Position numbers and translations under genes: made by a program. Below, in pieces: positions 7,265 to 14,416 of a stretch of 23,352 nt of DNA (position 1 is its first letter; the number at the start of each line of letters is the position of its first letter). Origin of the DNA: Seohaeicola_A nanhaiensis (GTDB lineage Bacteria; Pseudomonadota; Alphaproteobacteria; Rhodobacterales; Rhodobacteraceae); assembly GCF_042654245.1 (NCBI RefSeq), contig NZ_JBHSGI010000029.1, positions 1 through 23,352 of the forward strand, given 5' to 3'. The notes under the pieces are model-generated. The model did no database searches and was not told where the DNA came from. It saw only the letters and a list, made by a program, of their open reading frames with translations.

Positions 7265-7297
7265 TGGATGGGCTATCCGACGCGTGGCGCCCATCCA
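7265..7297 (-). terminator. Hairpin after cusF copy 1
   Basis: TGGATGGGC (7265-7273) and GCCCATCCA (7289-7297) form a perfect 9-bp stem with a 15-base loop, beginning 21 bases after the cusF copy 1 stop. No T-run follows at once on the minus strand, so termination is possible but not certain. Confidence 0.35.
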
Positions 7298-7318
7298 ACC
7301 AAATCGCTCGAACGACGA

Positions 7319-7687
7319 TTACTGTTGCAATCGCGCTTTTTCGTTTCGCAGTCGACGTAACTGCGCGAGTCGCCGGATCGCTGATCCGCGACTTCTGGTC
7401 CATTGCATCTCGATCTCGGTGACGGTCAGCTTTCCGTTCACACGATCGGCGACGAAGCGCAGCTTTGAACCTTCTGACAGGTCTTCGAGCATGGCCCGAT
7501 CGGCCACAACAAAGACCATCGTCATTGCCGGCATGTCGAGATTTTCCAGCGGACCATGGTCAATCGTGACCTTGTTCCACGTGGCGTCGACCTTGATCAC
7601 GGTGCCATCGCTCATCGGATGATCGCCGGCGGCGAAGGACGCGGTTGCGGTCAGGATAAGCGCTGCCGCGAAAGACAGGATTCTCAT
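7319..7687 (-). CDS. CusF-like periplasmic copper-binding protein, copy 1
   Basis: 122 residues from the ATG at 7687 (GGAGAG 8 bases upstream). Signal peptide MRILSFAAALILTATASFAA, then the CusF fold with IDHGPLENLDMPAMTMVF (His about 44, Met about 55 and 57; Met 52 stands where E. coli CusF has its cation-pi Trp). CusF carries Cu+/Ag+ in the periplasm and hands it to efflux systems. The first 90 or so residues closely match copy 2 at 9910-10197, but copy 2 ends TEIEKQ while this one runs on for about 28 residues of Arg-rich sequence (MQWTRSRGSAIRRLAQLRRL...). The tail looks like read-through after loss of the original stop. Confidence 0.85.
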   Translation of the reverse strand: MRILSFAAALILTATASFAAGDHPMSDGTVIKVDATWNKVTIDHGPLENLDMPAMTMVFVVADRAMLEDLSEGSKLRFVADRVNGKLTVTEIEMQWTRSRGSAIRRLAQLRRLRNEKARLQQ

Positions 7688-7707
7688 TTCAGTTACTCTC
7701 CGGATGC

Positions 7708-7745
7708 TCAGTTGATGGTAAGGGGGCGCACATGCTTCCCTCGTA
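7708..7745 (-). pseudogene. Remnant 3' end of a second cupredoxin gene
   Basis: These 38 bases align with the last 13 codons of the cupredoxin gene at 10218-10256 (encoding YEGGMHGSLTIN and stop) with several mismatches and one missing base. The stop-to-cusF spacing is identical (20 bases) in both places, and the spacer itself is similar, including GGAGA. This shows that the whole cupredoxin-cusF pair was once duplicated and the cupredoxin copy here has been lost. Weaker similarity may continue to about 7766. Confidence 0.65.
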
Positions 7746-8019
7746 GTTTGGAGGAGCCCGGCGGGCTCCCGTAACAGCCGGGGTCGGAACTGTTGTCCCG
7801 AGTGGTAATCCTTTCGCAAACCTTCACCTTCAGTCCGTGTAGTTGCGGACCGGGCATTTAAGGCTCTGCCGCGAGCCCGTTTGCGTTTCACGTCCCAGCG
7901 GCAATACGCAGTGCACAAAGGCCATTGTCGCGGGTGACGTATGTGAGCTTTCTTGGTGAGGCGATTCGCGGGTGAAAATCACTCAAGGGCGACAGAAACT
8001 CCGCCCAAGATGCGGTTTT
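7746..8019. other. Gene-free spacer with hairpin
   Basis: About 270 bases with no supportable gene. GGAGCCCG (7753-7760) and CGGGCTCC (7762-7769) make a perfect 8-bp inverted repeat with a 1-base centre, right beside the cupredoxin remnant, possibly marking the rearrangement junction or acting as a terminator. Nothing else is recognised. Confidence 0.35.
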
Positions 8020-8376
8020 TCAAATGCGCGGCGGTCGGCGAAGTCCGTCGGGACTGACGAGAGACACCATGGACCGGGTGGACAGGTCATGGCGAACAAA
8101 TATCAGGTTCTGCGGATAGCTGGGAGCGGTCTGAACAGGATGAAACGCAAGGGCGCAGAAGTGATTGGCACACCGGGCTTCCTGATACTGTTGAAGCAAT
8201 TTGTCGATGTCATTGGTTGCGGAGCCGGAACGTATATCAGTGCCGTCTTCTTGGCTTAGGTTCGAGTTAACGACATCACAGTCCATCATGGTCGTTGCAT
8301 TCGCCGGTCCGAGCAATATAGACACCGCAAAGATCAAAGCGGTCCACACCGACAGACATTTTCTGAGCTGACTCAT
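8020..8376 (-). CDS. Small exported CANHxC/RPPR protein, copy A
   Basis: 118 residues from the ATG at 8376. The N-terminal helix WTALIFAVSILLGPANA is a signal peptide or anchor. The mature part starts TTMMDCD and contains ARCANHFCALAFHP, a CxxxxC pair with His in a spacing suited to a metal site or disulfide, and ends SLVSPDGLRRPPRI. Copy B at 13827-14201 shares SILLGPANA, TMxDCD, the CANHxC core and SPDGLRRPPR, so they are paralogues. The start is set by alignment to copy B; longer starts would add a non-hydrophobic, Cys-rich tail. No characterised family recognised; periplasmic copper binding is inferred from context. Confidence 0.75.
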   Translation of the reverse strand: MSQLRKCLSVWTALIFAVSILLGPANATTMMDCDVVNSNLSQEDGTDIRSGSATNDIDKLLQQYQEARCANHFCALAFHPVQTAPSYPQNLIFVRHDLSTRSMVSLVSPDGLRRPPRI

Positions 8377-8408
8377 GATGCGGAGGCTACTGCAGAAGAA
8401 CCGGCTGC

Positions 8409-8426
8409 ACAACTGACATTTTCGTG
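8409..8426. promoter_or_regulatory. 18-bp shared upstream motif (copy A)
   Basis: ACAACTGACATTTTCGTG lies 33-50 bases before the copy A start and recurs unchanged at 14234-14251 before copy B. On the minus strand it reads CACGAAAATGTCAGTTGT, with an AAAATGTCA core resembling half of a CusR/PcoR/CopR-type box (AAAATGACA). It is probably a shared operator or promoter element; since the downstream genes are paralogues, ancestry alone could also preserve it. Confidence 0.45.
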
Positions 8427-8605
8427 CATCACAACTCCTCAGGAAAGTGGGCGAGCCGAACTGCAACGGGCTTCCCCAACTTGCGGTCGGCGCAAGATCG
8501 AAAAAGGGACCCGAGTCGGCTTCCAATGAACATCTGGTCCAGACAAATTCTCAATAACTCATCATAATCCGACCGGCGTTGCTTTCGACCAATCTCCAAT
8601 TGCGG

Positions 8606-9856
8606 TTACATGATCCGCTCAAGGTGCAAGCCGTCCAGCCCGTTGACATCAGCAACGCCGCGATCGGCTCTGCAATTCATCAGAAAGCCACTATAATGAC
8701 CAAACCGTAGAAGAACGTCCGAGAGGTTCTGATAGTAGAGAACTAACTCTCTGAACGGGGACGAAAAGTCCTTGAAGGCGGCAATTACCGCAATGAGCGC
8801 TCCCAGAGATAACCGGCCATCAATGACCAGCCAGCCACCGATTGAATAGAAAAGGAATGGGGTAAGAGCCATGAGGAAATTGCTGATCGCTTTCTGCAAG
8901 AACTTGGCACGGTGTAAAAGCAGCCGGGTTCTTTGCAGTTCATGCAGCATCCCCCGTGTCTTTCGGCCGGTTTCCGGGACAAAGCGGCGTGTGGTTTGTT
9001 CCCCCAGAACGTCACCGACATTGCGAACGGCAATAATTCTTGCCCGCATCCGGTCGTTGACCCTTTTCTGGAGAATAGGGATGATAATGAGTTGCAAAGG
9101 GACAAGAGTCAAAGTCGCCGCGCCCAATATGGGATTCTGCACAAACATGAACAAAAGGACTGTAAGAAGTGTTCCGCCCTGGAACACTGGCGTCGCGAGG
9201 ACATCACCGGCGAAGCCGCCAATGGGTTCGATTTCGGTCGCAGCCAGGGGAATTATATCGGTCTTACGGTGCCGGAATGATGTTGCGCGCCACGTCCGAT
9301 AAAGTTGAAGTCTGAGGCGCAGCAATGTGTATTCACCGATTTCGCCCTTCTTTACGTTTATCTGATACTTTATTAGTCCGCCGAGGAAGAGGGCGCAAAG
9401 GTAGAGTGATGAAAGAGTAAAAAGAAGGCCGAGCTGTGAGAGGTGCAGACCGAACACATCGATTGGAAAGTGACCTGAGTCAATCGCGCCGTTTACGATG
9501 CGTTTGGGCAACTCCAGGCTGGCATAGAGAACAGGCTGCGCAACGATTCCAAGCGCGACGACTTTGCCTTGCTCGGACCAACGCATTCCAAGCGCCCGAA
9601 TAAATTCCCTCCAATTGCTGCGTTCACTGTTGCTACGGAAAATGCGCCGTAGTCCACTTTTTGCGAGCCTAAGAACTACATACCCCAGCACGACAAACAT
9701 AGCGACTGGGGTAATCACCAAGATTCCGTGCAGTGCCATGTGCAACCACTGAGGGGCCTCCTCACCAATTTCGAAGCCTATAATCCGTGCATTGTGATGC
9801 ATCCAGCTGTGGATGCCATGCCACGGACCCGCAACGTTTTCCAGGGCCGAATTCAT
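8606..9856 (-). CDS. ABC exporter membrane domain without its ATPase domain
   Basis: 416 residues. After an unusual 70-residue N-terminal part (GPWHGIHSWMHHNARIIGFEIGEEAPQWLH and a first helix), the protein follows the six-helix ABC exporter domain (about 90-385), including VFQGGTLLTVLLFMF, the long cytoplasmic loop with RRFVPETGRKTRGMLHELQRTR and the final FRELVLYYQNLSDVLLRFGHYSGFL. It stops after DGLHLERIM, exactly where the nucleotide-binding domain's first strand begins. No Walker A, ABC signature or Walker B sequence is seen downstream. Base composition is visibly lower in G+C than neighbours, suggesting a separate origin. Either a truncated pseudogene or a half-protein needing an ATPase from elsewhere. 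Confidence 0.75.
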   Translation of the reverse strand: MNSALENVAGPWHGIHSWMHHNARIIGFEIGEEAPQWLHMALHGILVITPVAMFVVLGYVVLRLAKSGLRRIFRSNSERSNWREFIRALGMRWSEQGKVVALGIVAQPVLYASLELPKRIVNGAIDSGHFPIDVFGLHLSQLGLLFTLSSLYLCALFLGGLIKYQINVKKGEIGEYTLLRLRLQLYRTWRATSFRHRKTDIIPLAATEIEPIGGFAGDVLATPVFQGGTLLTVLLFMFVQNPILGAATLTLVPLQLIIIPILQKRVNDRMRARIIAVRNVGDVLGEQTTRRFVPETGRKTRGMLHELQRTRLLLHRAKFLQKAISNFLMALTPFLFYSIGGWLVIDGRLSLGALIAVIAAFKDFSSPFRELVLYYQNLSDVLLRFGHYSGFLMNCRADRGVADVNGLDGLHLERIM

Positions 9857-9909
9857 CTTTTCTTTTCGGAAGGAGCGGATTCAGATCGACCCTGGAAACT
9901 ACGCATTGG

Positions 9910-10197
9910 TTACTGTTTCTCGATCTCGGTGACGGTCAGCTTTCCGTTCACGCGATCGGCGATGAAGCGCACTTTCGTCCCTTCGGCGAGGCCTTCCAGC
10001 ATTGCCGGATCTTCCACAATAAAGACCATCTTCATCGCCGGCATGTCGAGATTTTCCAGCGGGCCATGATCGATCGTGACCTTTTTCCACTTGGCGTCGA
10101 CCTTGGTCACGGTGCCGTCGCTCATCGGATGATCGCCGGCGGCAAAGGAAGCGGTCGCGGAAAGGATCAGTGCCGCTGCGAAAGAAAGGATTCTCAT
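9910..10197 (-). CDS. CusF-like periplasmic copper-binding protein, copy 2
   Basis: 95 residues. Signal peptide MRILSFAAALILSATASFAA (1-20), then a CusF barrel with TIDHGPLENLDMPAMKMVFIV: His 44, Met 55 and Met 57 correspond to the copper ligands of CusF, and Met 52 replaces the ligand-capping Trp. The normal length for the family and the clean stop (TEIEKQ) mark this as the intact parent-like copy relative to 7319-7687. It begins 20 bases after the cupredoxin stop, with GGAGAT as ribosome site, so the two are co-expressed. Role: Cu+ binding and transfer in the periplasm. Confidence 0.9.
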   Translation of the reverse strand: MRILSFAAALILSATASFAAGDHPMSDGTVTKVDAKWKKVTIDHGPLENLDMPAMKMVFIVEDPAMLEGLAEGTKVRFIADRVNGKLTVTEIEKQ

Positions 10198-10217
10198 TTC
10201 GGATTATCTCCAGTTGT

Positions 10218-10751
10218 TCAGTTGATGGTGAGAGAGCCGTGCATGCCGCCCTCGTAGTGGCCGGGGATCAGGCAGGCGAACTCGAACGTACCCGGTTTGC
10301 CGAAGGTCCAGAGAATTTCGGCTTCCTGCCCCGGTTCGAGCCTGACCGAATTGGGGTCGTCGTGTTCCATCTCGGGGAACTTCGCCATTACCTCTTTGTG
10401 CTCGGCGTTTGCGTCCATCGTGTCCATGACGAACTCGTGCACTTCCTCGCCTTCGTTGACGATGTGCAGCCGGACGGTCTCGCCGGCCGCGAACGTCAGT
10501 TCGCCTGGCTCATATACGAAGGGTTTGTCGCCTTCGTAGTCTTCGCGCATCACGACCTTGACGGTCCGCGTCACTTCGCCCTTGGCAGGCTGACCAAGCG
10601 CCATCATTTCGTGGTGATCGTCCGTGGATGCGTGACTTTGCTGGGCCGCCTTGTCTTTGCCGTGGTCGCCGGCATGGGTGCCCCCTGCCATCGCCGCGCC
10701 AGGCAGGGCGATGGACAGGGCGAGCGCTTTCAAAAGTAGCTTGGTCGTCAT
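10218..10751 (-). CDS. Periplasmic cupredoxin (type 1 copper protein)
   Basis: 177 residues. Signal peptide (1-22), then a His-rich linker (THAGDHGKDK...SHASTDDHHEMM, about 25-50) and a plastocyanin/azurin-like domain. The type 1 ligands are all present: His 105 (GEEVHEF), Cys 160, His 165 and Met 170 (FACLIPGHYEGGM). AAAGGAGA lies 9 bases before the ATG. It lies 30 bases after the multicopper oxidase and 20 before cusF, in one operon. Likely a periplasmic electron carrier or copper-binding partner for the oxidase; the His-rich linker may bind extra copper. Confidence 0.9.
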   Translation of the reverse strand: MTTKLLLKALALSIALPGAAMAGGTHAGDHGKDKAAQQSHASTDDHHEMMALGQPAKGEVTRTVKVVMREDYEGDKPFVYEPGELTFAAGETVRLHIVNEGEEVHEFVMDTMDANAEHKEVMAKFPEMEHDDPNSVRLEPGQEAEILWTFGKPGTFEFACLIPGHYEGGMHGSLTIN

Positions 10752-10781
10752 GAGTCTGTCTCTCCTTTGGTGGATTGTAAT

Positions 10782-12143
10782 TCAGCTTCGTTTCGTCTGA
10801 CTTCTCGGCGTCAGGATGGTTTCGGGGCTGTCGTTGCGGGCATGGTCGGGCAGTTCGCCGGTCCATTCCCAGGCTTGGGTACCGGGCGGGTTCTCGTACC
10901 AGCCGGGGTCGGAATAGTCATCGCGATCGATGCCTTCTCGCACCTTGACGACCGAGAACATGCCGCCCATTTCCAACGGCCCGTAGGGGCCCCATCCGCC
11001 CATCATCGGCACGGTGTTGTCGGGGATTTCCATCGACATATCGGCCATATCGGCCATGCCGGCGGTGCCCATCGGCATGTAGCCCGGCTGCTGGCGCCGG
11101 ATCAATTCGGCCAGCCGGCGCTTGTCGGCCCCGATGAAGGTCGGGATGTCATGGCCCATCGCGTTCATCGTGTGGTGCGACTTGTGGCAGTGGATCGCCC
11201 AATCGCCCGGATGCACCGCGTTGAACTCGTAGGCACGCATGGCCCCGACGGGAATGTCGATGGAGACCTCGGGCCAGCGCGCCTCGGGCCGGACCCAGCC
11301 CCCATCCGTGCAGGTGACCTCGAAGTCGTAGCCATGCATGTGGATCGGGTGATTGGTCATCGTCAGGTTGCCGCAGCGCACCCGAACCCGGTCGCCTTGC
11401 CGGACAACCAGCGGATCGATGTCCGGGAATATCCGGCTGTTCCAGGTCCAGAGGTTGAAGTCGGTCATCTCCATGATCCGCGGGACATAAGTGCCGGGAT
11501 CGATGTCGTAGGCGGCCAGCAGGAAGGCAAAGTCTCGATCGACCGGCATGAAAGTCGGGTCCTTCGGGTGGACGATGAAGAGCCCCATCATGCCCATCGC
11601 CATCTGCACCATCTCGTCGCCGTGGGGGTGGTACATGAAGGTGCCGGACTTCACGAGGTCGAACTCGTAAACATAGGTCTTGCCGGGTGGGATCGCCGGA
11701 TGCGACAGGCCTGCGACGCCGTCCATGCCCGAAGGCAGGATCATGCCGTGCCAATGCACCGTGGTGTGCTCTGGCAGCCGGTTGGTGACGTATATGCGCA
11801 CCCGCTCGCCCTCCACCGCCTCGATGGTCGGCCCGGTCGACTGACCGTTGTATCCCCAGAGTCGGGCTACCATACCCTCCGCCATGATCCGCTCCACCGG
11901 CTCGGCGACCAGGTGGAATTCCTTCACCCCGCCATTCATCCGCCAAGGCAGCGACCAGCCGTTCAGTGTGACGACCGGGTTGTATTCAAACCCGTCGGCG
12001 GGGCGTGGTGGGACCTGCGTATAGGGGCTTTCGGTCGAAGCCGCCTCCGGCAGGTCGCGGAAACGCGTCTGTGCCGACGACACCGAAGCGAGCACCGCGC
12101 CGGCGCCGATGCCTGCTCCCAGCAGTTGTCTGCGGTTCATCAT
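10782..12143 (-). CDS. Exported multicopper oxidase
   Basis: 453 residues with a twin-arginine-type leader (MMNRRQLLGAGIGAGAVLASVSSA). All four copper-binding motifs are intact: HWHG (130-133), YHPHGDE (171-177), HPIHMHG (265-271) and HCHKSHHTMNAM (318-329), giving the type 1 site (His, Cys, His, Met) and the trinuclear cluster. A Met-rich stretch near residue 360 (GYMPMGTAGMADMADMSME) resembles copper-binding loops of CueO and CopA oxidases. It probably oxidises Cu+ to the less toxic Cu2+ in the periplasm. The start overlaps the TolC-family stop within ATGATGA, so translation is probably coupled. Sometimes named copA or mco; no symbol given to avoid confusion with the ATPase. Confidence 0.93.
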   Translation of the reverse strand: MMNRRQLLGAGIGAGAVLASVSSAQTRFRDLPEAASTESPYTQVPPRPADGFEYNPVVTLNGWSLPWRMNGGVKEFHLVAEPVERIMAEGMVARLWGYNGQSTGPTIEAVEGERVRIYVTNRLPEHTTVHWHGMILPSGMDGVAGLSHPAIPPGKTYVYEFDLVKSGTFMYHPHGDEMVQMAMGMMGLFIVHPKDPTFMPVDRDFAFLLAAYDIDPGTYVPRIMEMTDFNLWTWNSRIFPDIDPLVVRQGDRVRVRCGNLTMTNHPIHMHGYDFEVTCTDGGWVRPEARWPEVSIDIPVGAMRAYEFNAVHPGDWAIHCHKSHHTMNAMGHDIPTFIGADKRRLAELIRRQQPGYMPMGTAGMADMADMSMEIPDNTVPMMGGWGPYGPLEMGGMFSVVKVREGIDRDDYSDPGWYENPPGTQAWEWTGELPDHARNDSPETILTPRSQTKRS

Positions 12144-13552
12144 TCCTTGTCTCCTTCCGATGCGCCGGCGCTGACGTTGCCGCCCCAGATCGCGGCAGTA
12201 ACGTCCGTTTCGGCCAACCAGTAATCGCGTTTCGCTTCTCCTGCGCCGAGTTGTGCCTCCAGCCCGTCGCGAGCGTCCTCAAGAAGTTCGAAGGTCGAGG
12301 TGATCATGCCGCTGTAAGACTTGAGCGCCTCTTCATCGATGGTGCGGCGAAGGGGCAGCACGACGTCGCGCCAGTGCAGGGCGACCGAATGCTTGCCCGT
12401 CACCGCCAAATGGGCGGCACGCGCTTCGGCACGCGCGTTCACAGCCGCCTGCGCGAGCTGGTTGGCGGCCTTGAGATAGGCAAGTGCGCCGCGCCTGGAG
12501 ATCAGCTTTCCCGTGTCATAGAGCGGGATTTCGAACTCGACATCGAGTACCGGGTTCGTTTCGGTCTCGCCGCCATCGCGCTCGGACTCGAGCCCTGCCA
12601 GGATCGTGATGTCAGAGACGGCGCGTGTCTGGCCGGTCAGCTTGTAATCGGCGGCAATGGCTTCCAGTTCCAGTCGGCCAGCGGCGAGATCGACCCGGTT
12701 CTGCAAGGCCAGACGCTCGATGTCAGCGCGTGACCTCGGGCGCCCCGGCAATCCGGGCAAGGCATCGGGGATGTAGAACGTCACCTGGCCGAGCGAGACG
12801 CCCATGAGCCGCGCCAGACGTTCCTTGGCCAATTGCGCCTCCAGTTTCGCGTCGGCCAGTTCCGCCGCAATCTCCGCATTGAAGGCATGTTCACGGGCCT
12901 GGTCGGCTGCGTTCATCGCGCCGGTGCGCCCAAGTTCGCTCGCCAGTTCCGAAGCAGCATCTGCCGCATTCTGGCTGCGCTTGATCAAAGCCACAGCCTC
13001 GAATGCCGCGACGGCTTCAATCCAAGCGCGGCGCGTCTCAACCGCCAGCGAGATGGTTTCTCCGGCCGCCGCCAGCTGTGCCTGCTCAAACCGCAGTTCG
13101 GCGACCCTGGTCCGAGGCTTCGCGGTGGCTGCATCCAGCACGGCAGTGATCAGCGTCGCTTCAAGCGTACGGGCGACGTTGCCTGCCAGACCGGAAACCG
13201 AAATACCGACCGAGGGCACCGGTCCCAGCGCAGTTTCCCAGACGTCGGCAGCCGACAGCCCGAGATCGGCATAAGCCGCCTGAAGCCCCCGGTTGTTCAG
13301 CATGGCGACCTGAACGGCAGTTTCAGCCGTCACTGTCTTGCCCTGGATCATCGAGCGGGTTCGCGCATCCGCCGCAGAAATTTCAGCTGCGCTCTGATGC
13401 CAGGCGGCGGCACCGATCTGTGCTTTTTTGCTCCTGTCAGCCACCGCAGCAAAGCCAGCGCGCGGCCCGGAGACCCGGTCGATCGTCGCTGTATCGGCGC
13501 AGGCTGCGAGCAGCCCCAGCGTCACGACCGACGCCACAAGTTTCTTCGTCAT
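12140..13552 (-). CDS. TolC-family outer membrane efflux lipoprotein
   Basis: 470 residues. Lipobox LGLLAAC, lipidated Cys at 18, followed by the two-repeat coiled-coil architecture of outer-membrane efflux proteins (long Ala/Glu/Leu-rich helices; LNNRGLQAAYADLGLSAADV and LALQNRVDLAAGRLELEAIA mark the two equivalent repeat starts). It would form the outer-membrane duct of a tripartite pump. No RND pump or membrane-fusion partner is encoded in the window, so it either works with one encoded elsewhere or with the multicopper oxidase operon in another way. Starts 2 bases after the upstream lipoprotein stop and overlaps the oxidase start. Confidence 0.9.
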   Translation of the reverse strand: MTKKLVASVVTLGLLAACADTATIDRVSGPRAGFAAVADRSKKAQIGAAAWHQSAAEISAADARTRSMIQGKTVTAETAVQVAMLNNRGLQAAYADLGLSAADVWETALGPVPSVGISVSGLAGNVARTLEATLITAVLDAATAKPRTRVAELRFEQAQLAAAGETISLAVETRRAWIEAVAAFEAVALIKRSQNAADAASELASELGRTGAMNAADQAREHAFNAEIAAELADAKLEAQLAKERLARLMGVSLGQVTFYIPDALPGLPGRPRSRADIERLALQNRVDLAAGRLELEAIAADYKLTGQTRAVSDITILAGLESERDGGETETNPVLDVEFEIPLYDTGKLISRRGALAYLKAANQLAQAAVNARAEARAAHLAVTGKHSVALHWRDVVLPLRRTIDEEALKSYSGMITSTFELLEDARDGLEAQLGAGEAKRDYWLAETDVTAAIWGGNVSAGASEGDKE

Positions 13553-13554
13553 GC

Positions 13555-13758
13555 TTAGCCCTCCGACTGAGCGTCATTCACGCCGCGCCAGTCGCCTGGC
13601 TCGGAGACCCGATAGCCGCCATAGACGACGACAGGTCCGGCAGGCGCCGATGTGGTTTTGGTGACAGGGGCGACCTGTACGGTGTCGGTCGGTAGCGGCG
13701 CCAGTGGCGAACAGGCCGCAATTGCAAGCGGCACGACGGCCGCAAGAAAGGTTTTCAT
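13555..13758 (-). CDS. Small lipoprotein
   Basis: 67 residues with lipobox PLAIAAC (Cys 16). The mature part is Pro/Thr/Val-rich (PLAPLPTDTVQVAPVTKTTSAPAGP) with a short conserved-looking end (VVVYGGYRVSEPGDWRGVNDAQSEG). The stop is 2 bases from the TolC-family start, so it is the first gene of the lipoprotein-TolC-oxidase-cupredoxin-cusF run. Function unknown; probably an accessory of the outer-membrane complex. Confidence 0.75.
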   Translation of the reverse strand: MKTFLAAVVPLAIAACSPLAPLPTDTVQVAPVTKTTSAPAGPVVVYGGYRVSEPGDWRGVNDAQSEG

Positions 13759-13826
13759 ATCAGATAGTCCGCGTTTACGAGATCATTCAGCGGCGACCAG
13801 AAGGTCGCGCGCACACAGGAAAATGA

Positions 13827-14201
13827 TCAGGTGCGCGGGGGGCGACGAAGTCCGTCGGGCGAGGTCAGGGCGACCAAGGACTGCGCCGCCGCGTCATGGT
13901 CAGCCAGGATCAGCTTCAGCGCGTCGTCGGACTGGGCGCGACCGGGTTGGATTGCCACGACACAGACATGATTGGCACAATGGCTCTCCGGATGTTCATG
14001 CGGCGCTCGGTCGTGATCTTCCGTTGCTCGTTCCCCATAAGACTGCAACCCTTGATGGTCCGGGCCTGCTTCATGAACTATAGCTGCCTGCGTGGTGTCA
14101 CAGTCGATCATTGTGGCTGCGTTCGCGGGTCCAAGCAGTATCGAAATCGCAACTGCCGCTGCAACCCAGAACGCCATTATCCTATGGACCACAAGAGTCA
14201 T
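13827..14201 (-). CDS. Small exported CANHxC/RPPR protein, copy B
   Basis: 124 residues from the ATG at 14201. Leader MAFWVAAAVAISILLGPANA; mature part begins ATMIDCD, is His-rich (DHDRAPHEHPESH), then has SHCANHVCVVAIQP and ends ALTSPDGLRRPPRT. Paralogue of the gene at 8020-8376: leader end, TMxDCD, CANHxC and the terminal motif all match. Ends 68 bases before the lipoprotein gene. Two Cys and several His suggest a small metal-binding or thiol-active periplasmic protein; no known family recognised. Confidence 0.75.
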   Translation of the reverse strand: MTLVVHRIMAFWVAAAVAISILLGPANAATMIDCDTTQAAIVHEAGPDHQGLQSYGERATEDHDRAPHEHPESHCANHVCVVAIQPGRAQSDDALKLILADHDAAAQSLVALTSPDGLRRPPRT

Positions 14202-14233
14202 GTCGGCCTGCTTATCGACGCCGGTCCCGACGG

Positions 14234-14251
14234 ACAACTGACATTTTCGTG
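14234..14251. promoter_or_regulatory. 18-bp shared upstream motif (copy B)
   Basis: ACAACTGACATTTTCGTG, identical to 8409-8426, again 33-50 bases before a CANHxC start. Just beyond it, TGTCATTTTGTCAC (about 14266-14279) carries a related TGTCATTTT half-site in the same strand sense. The pair resembles a CopR/CusR-type tandem. Confidence 0.45.
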
Positions 14252-14416
14252 GGCTTGCAGCTTTGGTGTCATTTTGTCACATTTTCCGTAGCTTTGGGGA
14301 GTTCGCGGCCCGACCCGCGTCTGTCCAACGCAGTGTCCGTCGCGATCATAGCATTGTGGAAATTGCTGTCCTTCCCGGCTGGCAAGAAGCAAGAATTCTG
14401 GATGGCACGACGCCGG

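Noticed and set aside
7688..7918. In-frame upstream extension of cusF copy 1
   Set aside because: The extension has no signal-peptide logic, crosses the cupredoxin relic and the ribosome site, and would bury a good leader; the ATG at 7687 fits better.
10767..12224. Long plus-strand frame opposite the multicopper oxidase
   Set aside because: It is an antisense shadow of the oxidase, His/Arg/Val-rich from reverse-complement codons, with no family features.
13793..13808. GCGACC-AGAA-GGTCGC hairpin after the CANHxC copy B gene
   Set aside because: The stem is only 6 bp and no T-run follows, so it is not strong enough to call a terminator.
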